Assembly (NCBI GenBank): GCA_035628505.1
Contig: DASPJR010000134.1
Coordinates: forward strand, 1-18,591
Reading direction: 5' to 3'
DNA from: DASPJR01 sp035628505
GTDB taxonomy: Bacteria; Planctomycetota; SZUA-567; H5-PLA8
Length of the DNA: 18,591 nt
How positions within the stretch are numbered: position 1 is the first letter of the stretch; each line of letters opens with the position of its first letter. The position numbers and the translations under genes were made by a program. Below the pieces are notes generated by a model that had not been told where the DNA came from, did no database searches, and was given only the letters and a program-made list of their open reading frames with translations. Positions 1-7,955 of this stretch are shown one piece after another.

Positions 1-2732
1 CCGCCGCCGATCCAGAAGCCGGTATGATCGTTTGGCTTGGGCAGCGTGTGCTCGAACAGCGGCTTGCCGCCAAGTTTCACGACGAATGCATCGGCCTGGC
101 AGGAGAGCTCGAGCACGCCATCGTGCGAGAGCAGGATTTCATCCGCGTTTGATTTCAGCTCGGCGTTGTTCGAGAGCAGAACGCAGCCTTTCTCTGAGGC
201 GCGAAACGAGACCTTCGGCGTCTTGCCGGCTGATTCCAGTCCGTAGAAAGAAACTTCGACTTCAAAGCGCGCCCGCGCCGCTTCTTTTTTCTTATACGTG
301 AGCTGCATGTTCAGCGAGCCGGACTGAAACTGCGGCATCTTGAAAACGCGGTCTGCCGTTCCTTTGCAGAACGTTCGCAGTTCGCCTTTTCTCCACGTCA
401 GACCCGTGTGGTCCCCCGGCGGCGCCCACAGCGAATCGATGAAATCGTCGTTCTGTTCTTTGGTCGAGAAATCGTAACCAAGCGTAATGACTTGCGTCCG
501 CGCGTCGTAATTCAGCACGCGGCCTTTGAAGAGCTGCAGCACGCGCGGGTCGAGCCCCAGCGCAAGCCGCTCAAACTTTTCTTTGAACTCCGCCATCTTT
601 GCCGCGGTCTCTGGCGCGCTTGCGAAATCGGAATCGCCAAACTTTTTCGCGTAAGCGGCCAGTTCATCGTTGAGCTGCTTGGCTTTGCTCTGCGAAGGCG
701 CTTCGGCTGCACGGGCTTCGATCTTCGCCCATGCCGCCCGCGCCTGCGCCTCGCGCTCGCTGACGCGAACTTTCTTGAGTTCACTCGCGAGCGTCTCCTG
801 CAGCGCTGCTCCGCCCATCTGGTTCACCGCCGCCTCGGCAGCATCCAGTCGGCCGTCGGCCATCGCGCTTAACGCCGCTGCGGTCCAGTCCGCAGGCGAC
901 GCCGGCGGCGGCAGCTTTTTGATGCGTTCGAGCATAGCCTGCGTCAGTTCATCGAAAGGTACATTGATCATCGTCGACCCGGCGGAGGCGCCGTTGATCA
1001 TGATCGCGCGTTCGATCTGCAGCACGCCGTTTTTGAACGCGACCAGCTTCCCGTTCTGCGCGCCTTTGACGGAGTCGAATTTGACGTTCTGCCCGATGCT
1101 CTCAGTGATCGCCGCATAGCGGCTTTCACGTTGCGCGGCCAGAAGCTTCAGTGCCTCGCGCAACGCGTCGGCCTGAACGGAAGTGCCGTCTCCAACCTTC
1201 TCGATTGCCTTCGCAGGTGCGCGCTCACGCAACGCCGCGAGAACCTCGGTAAAGGGCAACTCGACTTTCTGCGGCGCGGCGTCGGGAGCGGCCACTGCAG
1301 CCGGCTTTTTGGTCTCGGCCGGGGCAGGATCGGCTTTGGCTGCCGTCTCGCCTTTTTCAGGTGCTGCGATCGCGGCGGTGGAAACCGGCGAGCTTTTGAC
1401 GGCGGGCGTCTCGACTTTCTCTGCGGATTGAGTTCCGGCAGCGGGTCCTGGCACGATGGCGAGCGCCGGATCCAGCGCAGGAGTCTGCGCGGCAGATTCG
1501 GCAACGGCTGAAGCTGCCGCCTCGGTGACGATCTTCGCAGGAGAAGTTTTCTTCGGTTCGGACTTTTTCGCAGGCGCTGGCGCCGCGGGCGCTGCATTCG
1601 GCTTCGTTTCTTTTCGTGCCGCTTCCGGCCCAGCGGCGACGCGCGTCTCGGGCACCTTGGCGGATTTTTCAGGTGCCGACGAACCCTTCAGAAGCAGCAC
1701 AACAGCAATCACGGCGCCCACTCCGGCAAGTCCGAGTACCAGCGGCAGCTTCGACGCCGGTTTCTCGATCGCCTCTTTTCTGCGCGAGTGCGCCGCAACC
1801 TTCAGCTGCGGCCGCGGTCCCGTTATGGTTTCTCCGCGCAACGCTTTCTCGATCTGCTCGATCAGTTCAGCCGGAGACTGAACGCGTTTCTCGCGCTCCT
1901 TCTGCATCATTTTTTCGATCAGGCGCGAGCACGCTTCGCTGACCTTGGGATTGGTTTTGCTGGCTTTCGGCGGCGGCTCGGTCAGGTGGCGCGACATGAT
2001 CAGCGCGCTCGTTTCCCCGGAATACGGCGGCTGGCCGGTGACAAGATGATAGAGCGTGCCGCCGAGGGCATAGATGTCGGTGCGGATGTCGATTTCAGCC
2101 GAGGCGCCGCGGACCTGCTCGGGCGCCATGTAATAGGGCGTACCGATCGCCTGGCCTGATTGCGTCAGCGATGCATCCTCCGCCTTATTCATCTGCTTGG
2201 CAAGGCCCAGATCGGCGAGCTTGGCATCGCCGCGTGACGTGAGCAGGATATTGTCGGGCTTGATATCGCGATGAACGATGCCGTTTGCGGCGGCGCATTC
2301 AAGCGCACGCGCGACATCGCGGGCAATCTCCAGCGCGCGTTCTTCGGGAACAGTGCCCTGAGACTTCAGCAGTTTCAGCGCAGACGCGCCGTCGATGAAC
2401 TCCATCGCGAAGTACCACACGCCGGTGGCTTCGTCTTTGCCGACATCCACGCCCTGGACGATGTTGGGATGGTTCAGCTTCGCGCAGGCTCGCGCTTCGC
2501 GTTGAAATCGTTCGATGAACTTGGCGTCTTTGGCGATCGACGGAGGAAGCACTTTCAGGGCAACGATGCGGTCGAGCGACTTCTGGCGCGCTTTGAAAAC
2601 GGCGCCCATGCCGCCCTGGCCGATCTTGCTGATCAGCTCAAAACCGCCGATTTCCTTCAGCGTGTCTTTTCGAGGTTCTGTCACGCGATTGCCCAGTCCG
2701 CTGCCGCTCGCAGTTCCTGCTGATAGATACAT
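1..2732 (-). CDS. Membrane-anchored Ser/Thr protein kinase with long C-terminal region (3' end beyond window)
   Basis: This is a Hanks-type (PknB-like) kinase that should phosphorylate Ser/Thr on cytoplasmic proteins. Counting from the ATG at 2732, the glycine loop GQGGMGAV is near residue 37, the catalytic lysine (VALKVL) is K60, HRDIKPDN has D156, DLG replaces the usual DFG at D174, and MAPEQ has E205. The kinase domain ends near residue 290. One hydrophobic span (about 329-347) follows, then an Ala/Pro/Lys-rich linker (about 350-490), a helical charged stretch and a beta-rich end that resembles a LamG or concanavalin-like sandwich; that last reading is a guess. No PASTA repeats are seen. 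At least 910 codons are present and the frame is still open at base 1. An in-frame GTG at 2684 (VTEPRK) is an alternative start, and neither start has a strong Shine-Dalgarno. The predicted topology is kinase inside and C-terminal region outside. The gene is divergent from the TPR-like gene. Confidence 0.93.
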   Translation of the reverse strand, partial: MYLSAGTASGSGLGNRVTEPRKDTLKEIGGFELISKIGQGGMGAVFKARQKSLDRIVALKVLPPSIAKDAKFIERFQREARACAKLNHPNIVQGVDVGKDEATGVWYFAMEFIDGASALKLLKSQGTVPEERALEIARDVARALECAAANGIVHRDIKPDNILLTSRGDAKLADLGLAKQMNKAEDASLTQSGQAIGTPYYMAPEQVRGASAEIDIRTDIYALGGTLYHLVTGQPPYSGETSALIMSRHLTEPPPKASKTNPKVSEACSRLIEKMMQKEREKRVQSPAELIEQIEKALRGETITGPRPQLKVAAHSRRKEAIEKPASKLPLVLGLAGVGAVIAVVLLLKGSSAPEKSAKVPETRVAAGPEAARKETKPNAAPAAPAPAKKSEPKKTSPAKIVTEAAASAVAESAAQTPALDPALAIVPGPAAGTQSAEKVETPAVKSSPVSTAAIAAPEKGETAAKADPAPAETKKPAAVAAPDAAPQKVELPFTEVLAALRERAPAKAIEKVGDGTSVQADALREALKLLAAQRESRYAAITESIGQNVKFDSVKGAQNGKLVAFKNGVLQIERAIMINGASAGSTMINVPFDELTQAMLERIKKLPPPASPADWTAAALSAMADGRLDAAEAAVNQMGGAALQETLASELKKVRVSEREAQARAAWAKIEARAAEAPSQSKAKQLNDELAAYAKKFGDSDFASAPETAAKMAEFKEKFERLALGLDPRVLQLFKGRVLNYDARTQVITLGYDFSTKEQNDDFIDSLWAPPGDHTGLTWRKGELRTFCKGTADRVFKMPQFQSGSLNMQLTYKKKEAARARFEVEVSFYGLESAGKTPKVSFRASEKGCVLLSNNAELKSNADEILLSHDGVLELSCQADAFVVKLGGKPLFEHTLPKPNDHTGFWIGG

Positions 2733-2793
2733 TCACCGCAGTAAATTGTGACCGCCAAATGTTAAAGAAGGTGCATACTCGCCACAAGGCTAC

Positions 2794-2802
2794 AGTATAG
2801 CA
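2794..2802 (-). promoter_or_regulatory. Candidate extended -10 promoter for the kinase gene
   Basis: On the minus strand this reads TGC TATACT, an extended -10 element (TGn plus a 5/6 match to TATAAT). It would start transcription near 2787, giving a leader of about 55 bases before the ATG at 2732. No clear -35 is found at normal spacing, which is tolerated for extended -10 promoters of the sigma-70 class. This is inferred from sequence only. Confidence 0.4.
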
Positions 2803-2878
2803 CTCACGAAGTCGACGGCTGTGAGCCGCTTCAGTATTCTTGTCTGCCCGGATGGCTGATAGCGGAGAAGGAGAAGGC

Positions 2879-3343
2879 ATGAGCGAAAATACGTTGAGTC
2901 CAGAACAGCATCGACGGGTAGCCGTTGATCTCTTCAATCATGTCTGGACGCTTATTGAAAAGAAGAACCGCACGCCGGAAGAATGTGACAACATGATTCA
3001 TGCTGCGCATGCCTCTCGCCACCACTGGGGCGTGGTTGGAACACCGATCAATCTCGCCCGAGGTGAATGGCAGGTGGCGAGGGTTTATGCCGTGCTGAAC
3101 CGGCCTGAGCCCGCGCTGTTCCATGGCCGGCGCTGCCTCGAGGTCTGCGAGGAGAACGGAATTGGCGATTTCGATATTGCGTACGCGCATGAGGCAATCG
3201 CCCGGGCCCATGCCGCGGCAGGCCGGTTCGATGAGAGCCGCAGGCACACGGAACTTGCGCGGCTTACCGGTGAAAAGATCAAAGAGAAAGACGACCGCGA
3301 TCTCTTGTTAAGCGATCTGGCGACGATTCCGCAGCAGCGATGA
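2879..3343 (+). CDS. Small helical TPR-like protein of unknown function
   Basis: The product is 154 residues, soluble, and has no signal peptide or membrane span. Sequence features are an N-terminal helix, a central stretch with HAAHASRHHWG and NLARGEWQVARVYAVLNRPE, and then helices with GDFDIAYAHEAIARAHAAAG. Alternating small and aromatic residues and the A..A.A....G pattern match tetratricopeptide-type helix pairs, so a protein-binding scaffold is likely. I recall similar stand-alone proteins annotated only as hypothetical or TPR proteins in several phyla. The ATG at 2879 is chosen because a strong purine-rich site (GGAGAAGGAG) lies just upstream; an in-frame start at 2840 has no such site. 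The gene is divergent from the kinase. A functional link to the kinase is possible but nothing in the sequence shows it. Confidence 0.8.
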   Translation: MSENTLSPEQHRRVAVDLFNHVWTLIEKKNRTPEECDNMIHAAHASRHHWGVVGTPINLARGEWQVARVYAVLNRPEPALFHGRRCLEVCEENGIGDFDIAYAHEAIARAHAAAGRFDESRRHTELARLTGEKIKEKDDRDLLLSDLATIPQQR

Positions 3344-3415
3344 GCCCTCACCAGCACCCTAAAATATTTCAAAATTAGGACGCAATAAACGGCGGCCTCA
3401 TACGTCTGTTTTTAA

Positions 3416-3511
3416 GGCTGAGTCCGCTAGTGTGCCGGTTGCTTACAGCTTGTTTTGCGCACCTGTGCAAAAAATTACAGCTTTAGCTCATAGTTGGCCG
3501 AAGACTCAGCC
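3416..3511. repeat. Nested, nearly concentric repeat structure: inverted repeat, direct repeat, central palindrome
   Basis: Three paired elements share almost the same centre (3462.5 to 3463.5). The outer inverted repeat is GGCTGAGTC (3416-3424) with GACTCAGCC (3503-3511). The middle pair is a perfect 9-base direct repeat, TTACAGCTT, at 3443-3451 and 3475-3483. The core is the palindrome TTTTGCGCACCTGTGCAAAA at 3453-3472, with nine pairs including one G-T. It could be an operator, a structured leader or a small mobile-element scar. The A and T runs are on the wrong sides for an intrinsic terminator. Confidence 0.6.
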
Positions 3512-3574
3512 GTAGTAACCGATGAGGCCTCTCGGACCGATAAACGCCAACATGTGCGTTCTTGGACAAAATAC

Positions 3575-3612
3575 AAAGGAGTTCCTTTCTTTGCGTCTTT
3601 GCGTGAGATAAT
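3575..3612 (+). repeat. Probable relic of a dispersed intergenic repeat, with a possible extended -10 site
   Basis: The segment contains CTTTGCGTCTTTGCGTGAG, which closely resembles a family of intergenic repeats common in many bacterial genomes; its reverse strand gives the tell-tale spurious peptide LTQRRKER. The right end, TGA GATAAT (3604-3612), fits an extended -10 element pointing toward hpnH, about 160 bases upstream of its start. The repeat assignment comes from memory of the pattern and was not checked by a search. Confidence 0.4.
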
Positions 3613-3757
3613 TCCGTTTGACCCCTGAGCAAAATCTCACAAGTTCTCTATTGAAGAGCCCGGCAATCTGGATAACGTGTATCGGTCTTATCAGGATTAC
3701 CTGCGTTGCTTTCGAGAAGGCTTCTCGGGGGCGGCGTTGTTGCAACTTGGAAAGCTT

Positions 3758-3764
3758 GGAGGGG
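3758..3764 (+). promoter_or_regulatory. Shine-Dalgarno that fixes the TTG start of hpnH
   Basis: GGAGGGG lies seven bases before the TTG at 3772. The frame is open further upstream to an ATG at 3706, but that start has no ribosome site and would add residues not expected in the family. The protein from the TTG begins MAVPISQMWT, a normal HpnH N-terminus. Confidence 0.75.
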
Positions 3765-3771
3765 TTTCACC

Positions 3772-4788
<1,017 letters not shown>

Positions 4789-4799
4789 CTGAATAATTA

Positions 4800-4870
4800 A
4801 CCACGAAGCTCACGACGAACACGAAGAAGTCATTTTTGGATTTCTTCGTGAACTTCGTGAGCTTCGTGGT
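4800..4870. repeat. Long inverted repeat downstream of hpnH
   Basis: The arms 4800-4828 and 4842-4870 match at 26 of 29 positions around a 13-base loop. The outer 16 bases (ACCACGAAGCTCACGA) are perfect. The ACCACGAAG end motif is typical of a widespread class of small palindromic intergenic elements. It starts 12 bases after the hpnH stop, so the RNA would fold into a stable hairpin that could act as a 3' end or barrier. It is not followed by a T run. Confidence 0.8.
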
Positions 4871-4934
4871 AAAAGGCTCCGTTTCGTGGCGTCCTGACGC
4901 TGGCTACGGTTCGCAGTAACGCGGGAGATGTTTG

Positions 4935-5267
4935 ATGTCTGCAACAGAGAATAAATCGCTGGAGAAGTGGGTTCCGAGTCTGGCGACCAAAGAAGAACTT
5001 TATGACGCTCTGGACAAAGCCTTCGACTACCGGGGCGATATCACCATCAAACTCAAAGACGGCACATCCCTGGTCGGCTACGTCTTCAACCGCACCTCAA
5101 ACGTGGCCGAACCGTTCATCGAAATGTTCCCCGCCGACAAAGACGTCAAAACGAAGGTTTTCTATAAAGATATAGCGAGTCTGGCCTTTACAGGAATCGA
5201 CACCGCCGCAGGAAAGTCCTGGGCCGCGTGGGTCGAGAAATATAAAGCCAAGGAGTCGGGAGTCTAG
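4935..5267 (+). CDS. Small beta-rich protein of unknown function, possibly Sm-like barrel
   Basis: The product is 110 residues, soluble, with no signal peptide. The ATG at 4935 is preceded at good spacing by GGGAG; a TTG one codon upstream is less likely. After a helix (TKEELYDALDKAFDYRG), a run of short strands follows: DITIKLKDGTSLVGYVFNRT, then FIEMFP and KVFYKDIASLAFTGID. The pattern of a small five-strand barrel with KLKDG-x4-GYV and a late V-F-Y-x-D-I-A-S-L strand recalls Sm-like or similar nucleic-acid-binding folds, but I cannot assign a family and give no function. The last codons (ESGV and stop) lie inside an inverted repeat, so the tail may come from repeat insertion. It sits downstream of hpnH with an inverted repeat between them, so a shared transcript is uncertain. 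Confidence 0.75.
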   Translation: MSATENKSLEKWVPSLATKEELYDALDKAFDYRGDITIKLKDGTSLVGYVFNRTSNVAEPFIEMFPADKDVKTKVFYKDIASLAFTGIDTAAGKSWAAWVEKYKAKESGV

Positions 5268-5333
5268 GAGTCTGGAGTCGGGAGTCTTCGCGCAGCGGGG
5301 TTCTAAGACTCCAGACTCCAAGACTCCCGACTC
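5253..5333. repeat. Long inverted repeat overlapping the stop of the small beta-rich gene
   Basis: The left arm 5253-5279 and right arm 5307-5333 match at 26 of 27 positions around a 27-base loop. The units are variants of GGAGTC(T/G)GGAGTC, so each arm is itself a tandem of 7-base words. The left arm encodes the end of the upstream protein, including its TAG at 5265-5267. A T-rich stretch follows (about 5337-5346), so it could help end transcription before the pseudopilin operon. Confidence 0.82.
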
Positions 5334-5387
5334 TAGACTTTCTTTAATGACCTGTCTCCGGTTTCATCTGTTAAACCCTGTGGAGCC

Positions 5388-5396
5388 TGCTAGAAT
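5388..5396 (+). promoter_or_regulatory. Candidate extended -10 promoter of the pseudopilin operon
   Basis: The site reads TGC TAGAAT, an extended -10 with a 5/6 hexamer match. The start point would be near 5403, giving a leader of about 45 bases before the ATG at 5448. It lies just after the inverted repeat that closes the upstream gene, which is where an operon promoter is expected. No good -35 is seen. Confidence 0.45.
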
Positions 5397-5447
5397 GGCT
5401 CACCGCTTGAGGTTAAGCGGGCTGTAGGCTGGGAAAGCAGGGCTTTG

Positions 5448-6419
5448 ATGACGCGCAGGCACTCCTACTTTTGCCACACAAAACCGCGCGGCTTCTCCGT
5501 GCCCGAATTGATCGTCGTCGTAGCCATCATGGTCATCCTCAGCGCCAGCCTGATCAGCGGCTACGTCAACATGCAGAAGAATCAACGCATGAAGAGCGCC
5601 ACCGAGCGGTTTGTGACGATCCTTCACACCGCGCGCAGCCTCGCGATTACAAACAACGCGGTATACCACGTCTATATCGATAACTGGCAACCCGGTGTCA
5701 CGACCGGTCAGAGATTTGACGACCAGAGCATCAGCATCCAGTGCTACCCGGAGGTCTCGCGTGCGCTGCGAATCAATGACGAACTGGACATGGGCATCAC
5801 GACCGACCGGACGCTGGTGCAGGCCGAAGATTTTCCGAGCTCTCTTTCCACTTCACCGCAGGTGGCGCAAGCCATGATCGCCGCTCTTGACACACAGCTG
5901 GCCAGCGCCGTGTCACCACAGCGCGAAGCCCTGCTGCTCCGGCGCAAGGGCTACACAAACGAGCGCGACACGATGCCGTATAACGACGATGGCGATCCGC
6001 CGACAGACCGGGCCTTTACGAACTGGCGCGTCGACCACGTCCGGTTTACGAACTGGATTTATGTCGGCGTCCAAAACGACTTGAACAAGCTGAAGTCTGA
6101 TCCCGCCGTGGTCAACCCGCCGGTTCTTTCGTTTTTGCCGGACGGAACGGCATCGACCACGCTGCAGTTTTACGTGACTGACGACGAGAATCTTGCAGAC
6201 GATAAGCTCGCGGTGCTGGATACGACTCCCGAGGATCTCTACCAGAAAACTAACAACACGCGCTGGCAGGTTTTTTACGAGGCCAATGACCCTCTGCTGG
6301 GCAAAACGCTGATTACGTCTACAACGCCCACGCGGGCCCGCCGCAAGGATGCGCAGGTCAGCATCATCCAGGTCTTCCGCGGCGGAATCATCAAAGTTCT
6401 GCAGGGAGGGCAGCCCTGA
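5448..6419 (+). CDS. GspH-like prepilin/pseudopilin (type II secretion or type IV pilus)
   Basis: The N-terminus carries a type IV prepilin signal. A short basic leader ends at G15, then F16-S-V-P-E20 and a hydrophobic helix (ELIVVVAIMVILSASLISGY), so prepilin peptidase would cut after G15 and methylate F16; the essential Glu+5 is present. Downstream, MKSATERFVTILHTARSLAITNNAVYHVYID matches the region of GspH/FimT minor pilins. At 323 residues it is clearly longer than a typical GspH (about 170-200), and the extra length is in the C-terminal globular part. The ATG at 5448 is preferred over the adjacent TTG. It is the first gene of four; its TGA overlaps the next ATG (TGATG). Position and order suggest GspH, although N-terminal similarity alone cannot separate GspH from other minor pilins. 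Confidence 0.85.
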   Translation: MTRRHSYFCHTKPRGFSVPELIVVVAIMVILSASLISGYVNMQKNQRMKSATERFVTILHTARSLAITNNAVYHVYIDNWQPGVTTGQRFDDQSISIQCYPEVSRALRINDELDMGITTDRTLVQAEDFPSSLSTSPQVAQAMIAALDTQLASAVSPQREALLLRRKGYTNERDTMPYNDDGDPPTDRAFTNWRVDHVRFTNWIYVGVQNDLNKLKSDPAVVNPPVLSFLPDGTASTTLQFYVTDDENLADDKLAVLDTTPEDLYQKTNNTRWQVFYEANDPLLGKTLITSTTPTRARRKDAQVSIIQVFRGGIIKVLQGGQP

Positions 6420-7156
6420 TGCGCTCCCCTGCTCCCTCAGGATTTACGCTGATCGAAATTCTTGCCTCAATGGCAGTGCTTGCCATCGGCCTGGCCGCGG
6501 TGGTTTCGATGGTGCTGGGCAGCAGCCGGTCCAGCAGCGGCGCAGTGGACCGCAACACCGCGTCGGTGATCATCGCTGAAGCCATCGAAGACATTGAGCG
6601 CATTCACCGGATTACGCCGGAATTGATCCAGAACAACGCCGCGCTCGCCGGGCACGAGAACGACATCGGCTGCTACATGGAAACGTATGACACCGGCCCC
6701 AACGGTCCAACAGCCAGCGAGCCATGGCCGAACCTGGACGAATTGCAGTCCAGCGATTACGGCGTGAACGGAGTGATTACGGCGCACACCGGGCCGCTGA
6801 CCAGCGCCCGCTATCCGATCCCGAGCACCCTGACAGGTCGGTCCACAATGATGGTCTGGCCGCCCACGCCGGAGCCGAAGTTTTACGGCGGGCCGATGAA
6901 GCAGTCTGGCAGCGGCATGAAGACGACGGGCTTGCCTTATCGGGTGATCTACCGTCTGGAGCGGCATCCGGAATGGGTTGCGGTCCTCGCCCTGCCGCCA
7001 ACGACACCTCCCACGGTGTCAGCGTATGAAGACATCTACGTGCTCACGGCAGCGGTCTACAAGGATCTGGATGTTGGTCTTTCGATCGCCAGTCCGCTGC
7101 ACCGGTATGAACAGATCTCAGATCCCGTAGTGACCTTCTTCAGGCGGAAACGCTGA
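6419..7156 (+). CDS. GspI/PilV-like minor pseudopilin
   Basis: The prepilin signal is clear: leader MRSPAPSG, cleavage after G8, then F9-T-L-I-E13 and the hydrophobic helix ILASMAVLAIGLAAVVSMVLG. The sequence around the cleavage site and the helix is typical of the GspI/PilV group. The product is 245 residues against about 120-130 for classical GspI, so the globular domain is enlarged. Its start overlaps the previous stop by one base (TGATG), which implies coupled translation, and its own stop overlaps the next start the same way. In type II secretion, GspI joins GspJ and GspK to form the pseudopilus tip; the gene order here matches that complex. Confidence 0.85.
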   Translation: MRSPAPSGFTLIEILASMAVLAIGLAAVVSMVLGSSRSSSGAVDRNTASVIIAEAIEDIERIHRITPELIQNNAALAGHENDIGCYMETYDTGPNGPTASEPWPNLDELQSSDYGVNGVITAHTGPLTSARYPIPSTLTGRSTMMVWPPTPEPKFYGGPMKQSGSGMKTTGLPYRVIYRLERHPEWVAVLALPPTTPPTVSAYEDIYVLTAAVYKDLDVGLSIASPLHRYEQISDPVVTFFRRKR

Positions 7157-7953
7157 TGGGCTTGCGCGCGCATTACTCAAGGCAGCAGCCGGCGAGCGGG
7201 TTTTCGCTCGTAGAGGTGCTCATCGCCACCTTCATCGCGCTGATCATTTTCTCGATTGGCTTTATCGCCATCACCGGAACCATCCGGGCACGCGGCGAAT
7301 CGACGGCGCGGATGCGCTCGGCGGAGAACGCGCGTCTTCTTTTCCAGATGCTCGAGCGCGATTTCAGCGCGGCCTGGAAAGGGCCGTACGTCCTGGCTGT
7401 CGGCCATCAACTCAATGCCAGCGCAGTTGCACCGCCTCCGCTGACCAGCTTCACGCTGCCGGATACCATTAACGTCCCGCCGCGAGACAGCGACGTGCTG
7501 CAGTTCTACTCCAATGTGGATACGACCATTCAGACCAGCGCCGTCACGAGTCCCGATCGCGATATCTTCGTGCGCTACTACGTCAATCCCCAGAGCCACA
7601 CGCTATGCCGGCAGGTTCTCGAAGATGACACGGGTTCGCATACGTACGAGACCGAAGGGTTCATCAATAATGCCAGCAACGATCAGAACGCGATGTTTGA
7701 AGACGTGCGGCAGATGCTCGTAGATTACATGTACTGGGACGAAGTCACCAAGTCGATGGTTAAGCTCACGCCCGCCGGCGGGCCGGCCTTCACGCCGAAC
7801 GTGCGGCCGACACACATTAACGTCACGATTATTCTTTACGATCGCTATGCCGAGGAGCGTCTAAAGAAAGACCCAATGGCTCCGCCGGACACAACCGGAT
7901 TCGGGCGGATCCAGGCGTACGCGCGGTTGTATCCGATTCCAGCGCGGCTGTAA
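7156..7953 (+). CDS. GspJ/PilW-like minor pseudopilin
   Basis: The prepilin signal ends at G15, followed by F16-S-L-V-E20 and the helix VLIATFIALIIFSIGFIAITG. Next comes RMRSAENARLLFQMLERDFSAAW, which matches the GspJ/PilW pattern of a helix running into the globular head (LLFQMLERD). The length, 265 residues, is slightly above the usual GspJ (about 200). The start shares TGATG with the previous stop, and the K-like gene starts two bases after its stop. It should be inserted in the inner membrane, processed by prepilin peptidase and assembled with the I- and K-like proteins. Confidence 0.87.
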   Translation: MGLRAHYSRQQPASGFSLVEVLIATFIALIIFSIGFIAITGTIRARGESTARMRSAENARLLFQMLERDFSAAWKGPYVLAVGHQLNASAVAPPPLTSFTLPDTINVPPRDSDVLQFYSNVDTTIQTSAVTSPDRDIFVRYYVNPQSHTLCRQVLEDDTGSHTYETEGFINNASNDQNAMFEDVRQMLVDYMYWDEVTKSMVKLTPAGGPAFTPNVRPTHINVTIILYDRYAEERLKKDPMAPPDTTGFGRIQAYARLYPIPARL

Positions 7954-7955
7954 GA

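Larger units (their letters stand above)
3344..3771. other. Gene-free stretch between the TPR-like gene and hpnH
   Basis: No convincing reading frame is seen in these 428 bases. The stretch is more AT-rich than its neighbours. It contains a concentric set of repeats (3416-3511), a relic of a dispersed repeat (about 3575-3612) and a short palindrome GAGAAG-g-CTTCTC near 3714-3726. The hpnH promoter should lie here; the best -10-like site is TGA GATAAT at 3604-3612. Confidence 0.6.

Noticed and set aside
3453..3472. Central palindrome considered as an intrinsic terminator of the TPR-like gene
   Set aside because: The T run precedes and the A run follows the stem on both strand readings, the reverse of what an intrinsic terminator needs.
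3506..3745. Minus-strand 79-codon open frame upstream of hpnH
   Set aside because: It contains LTQRRKER, a peptide typical of translated intergenic repeats, and has no ribosome site.
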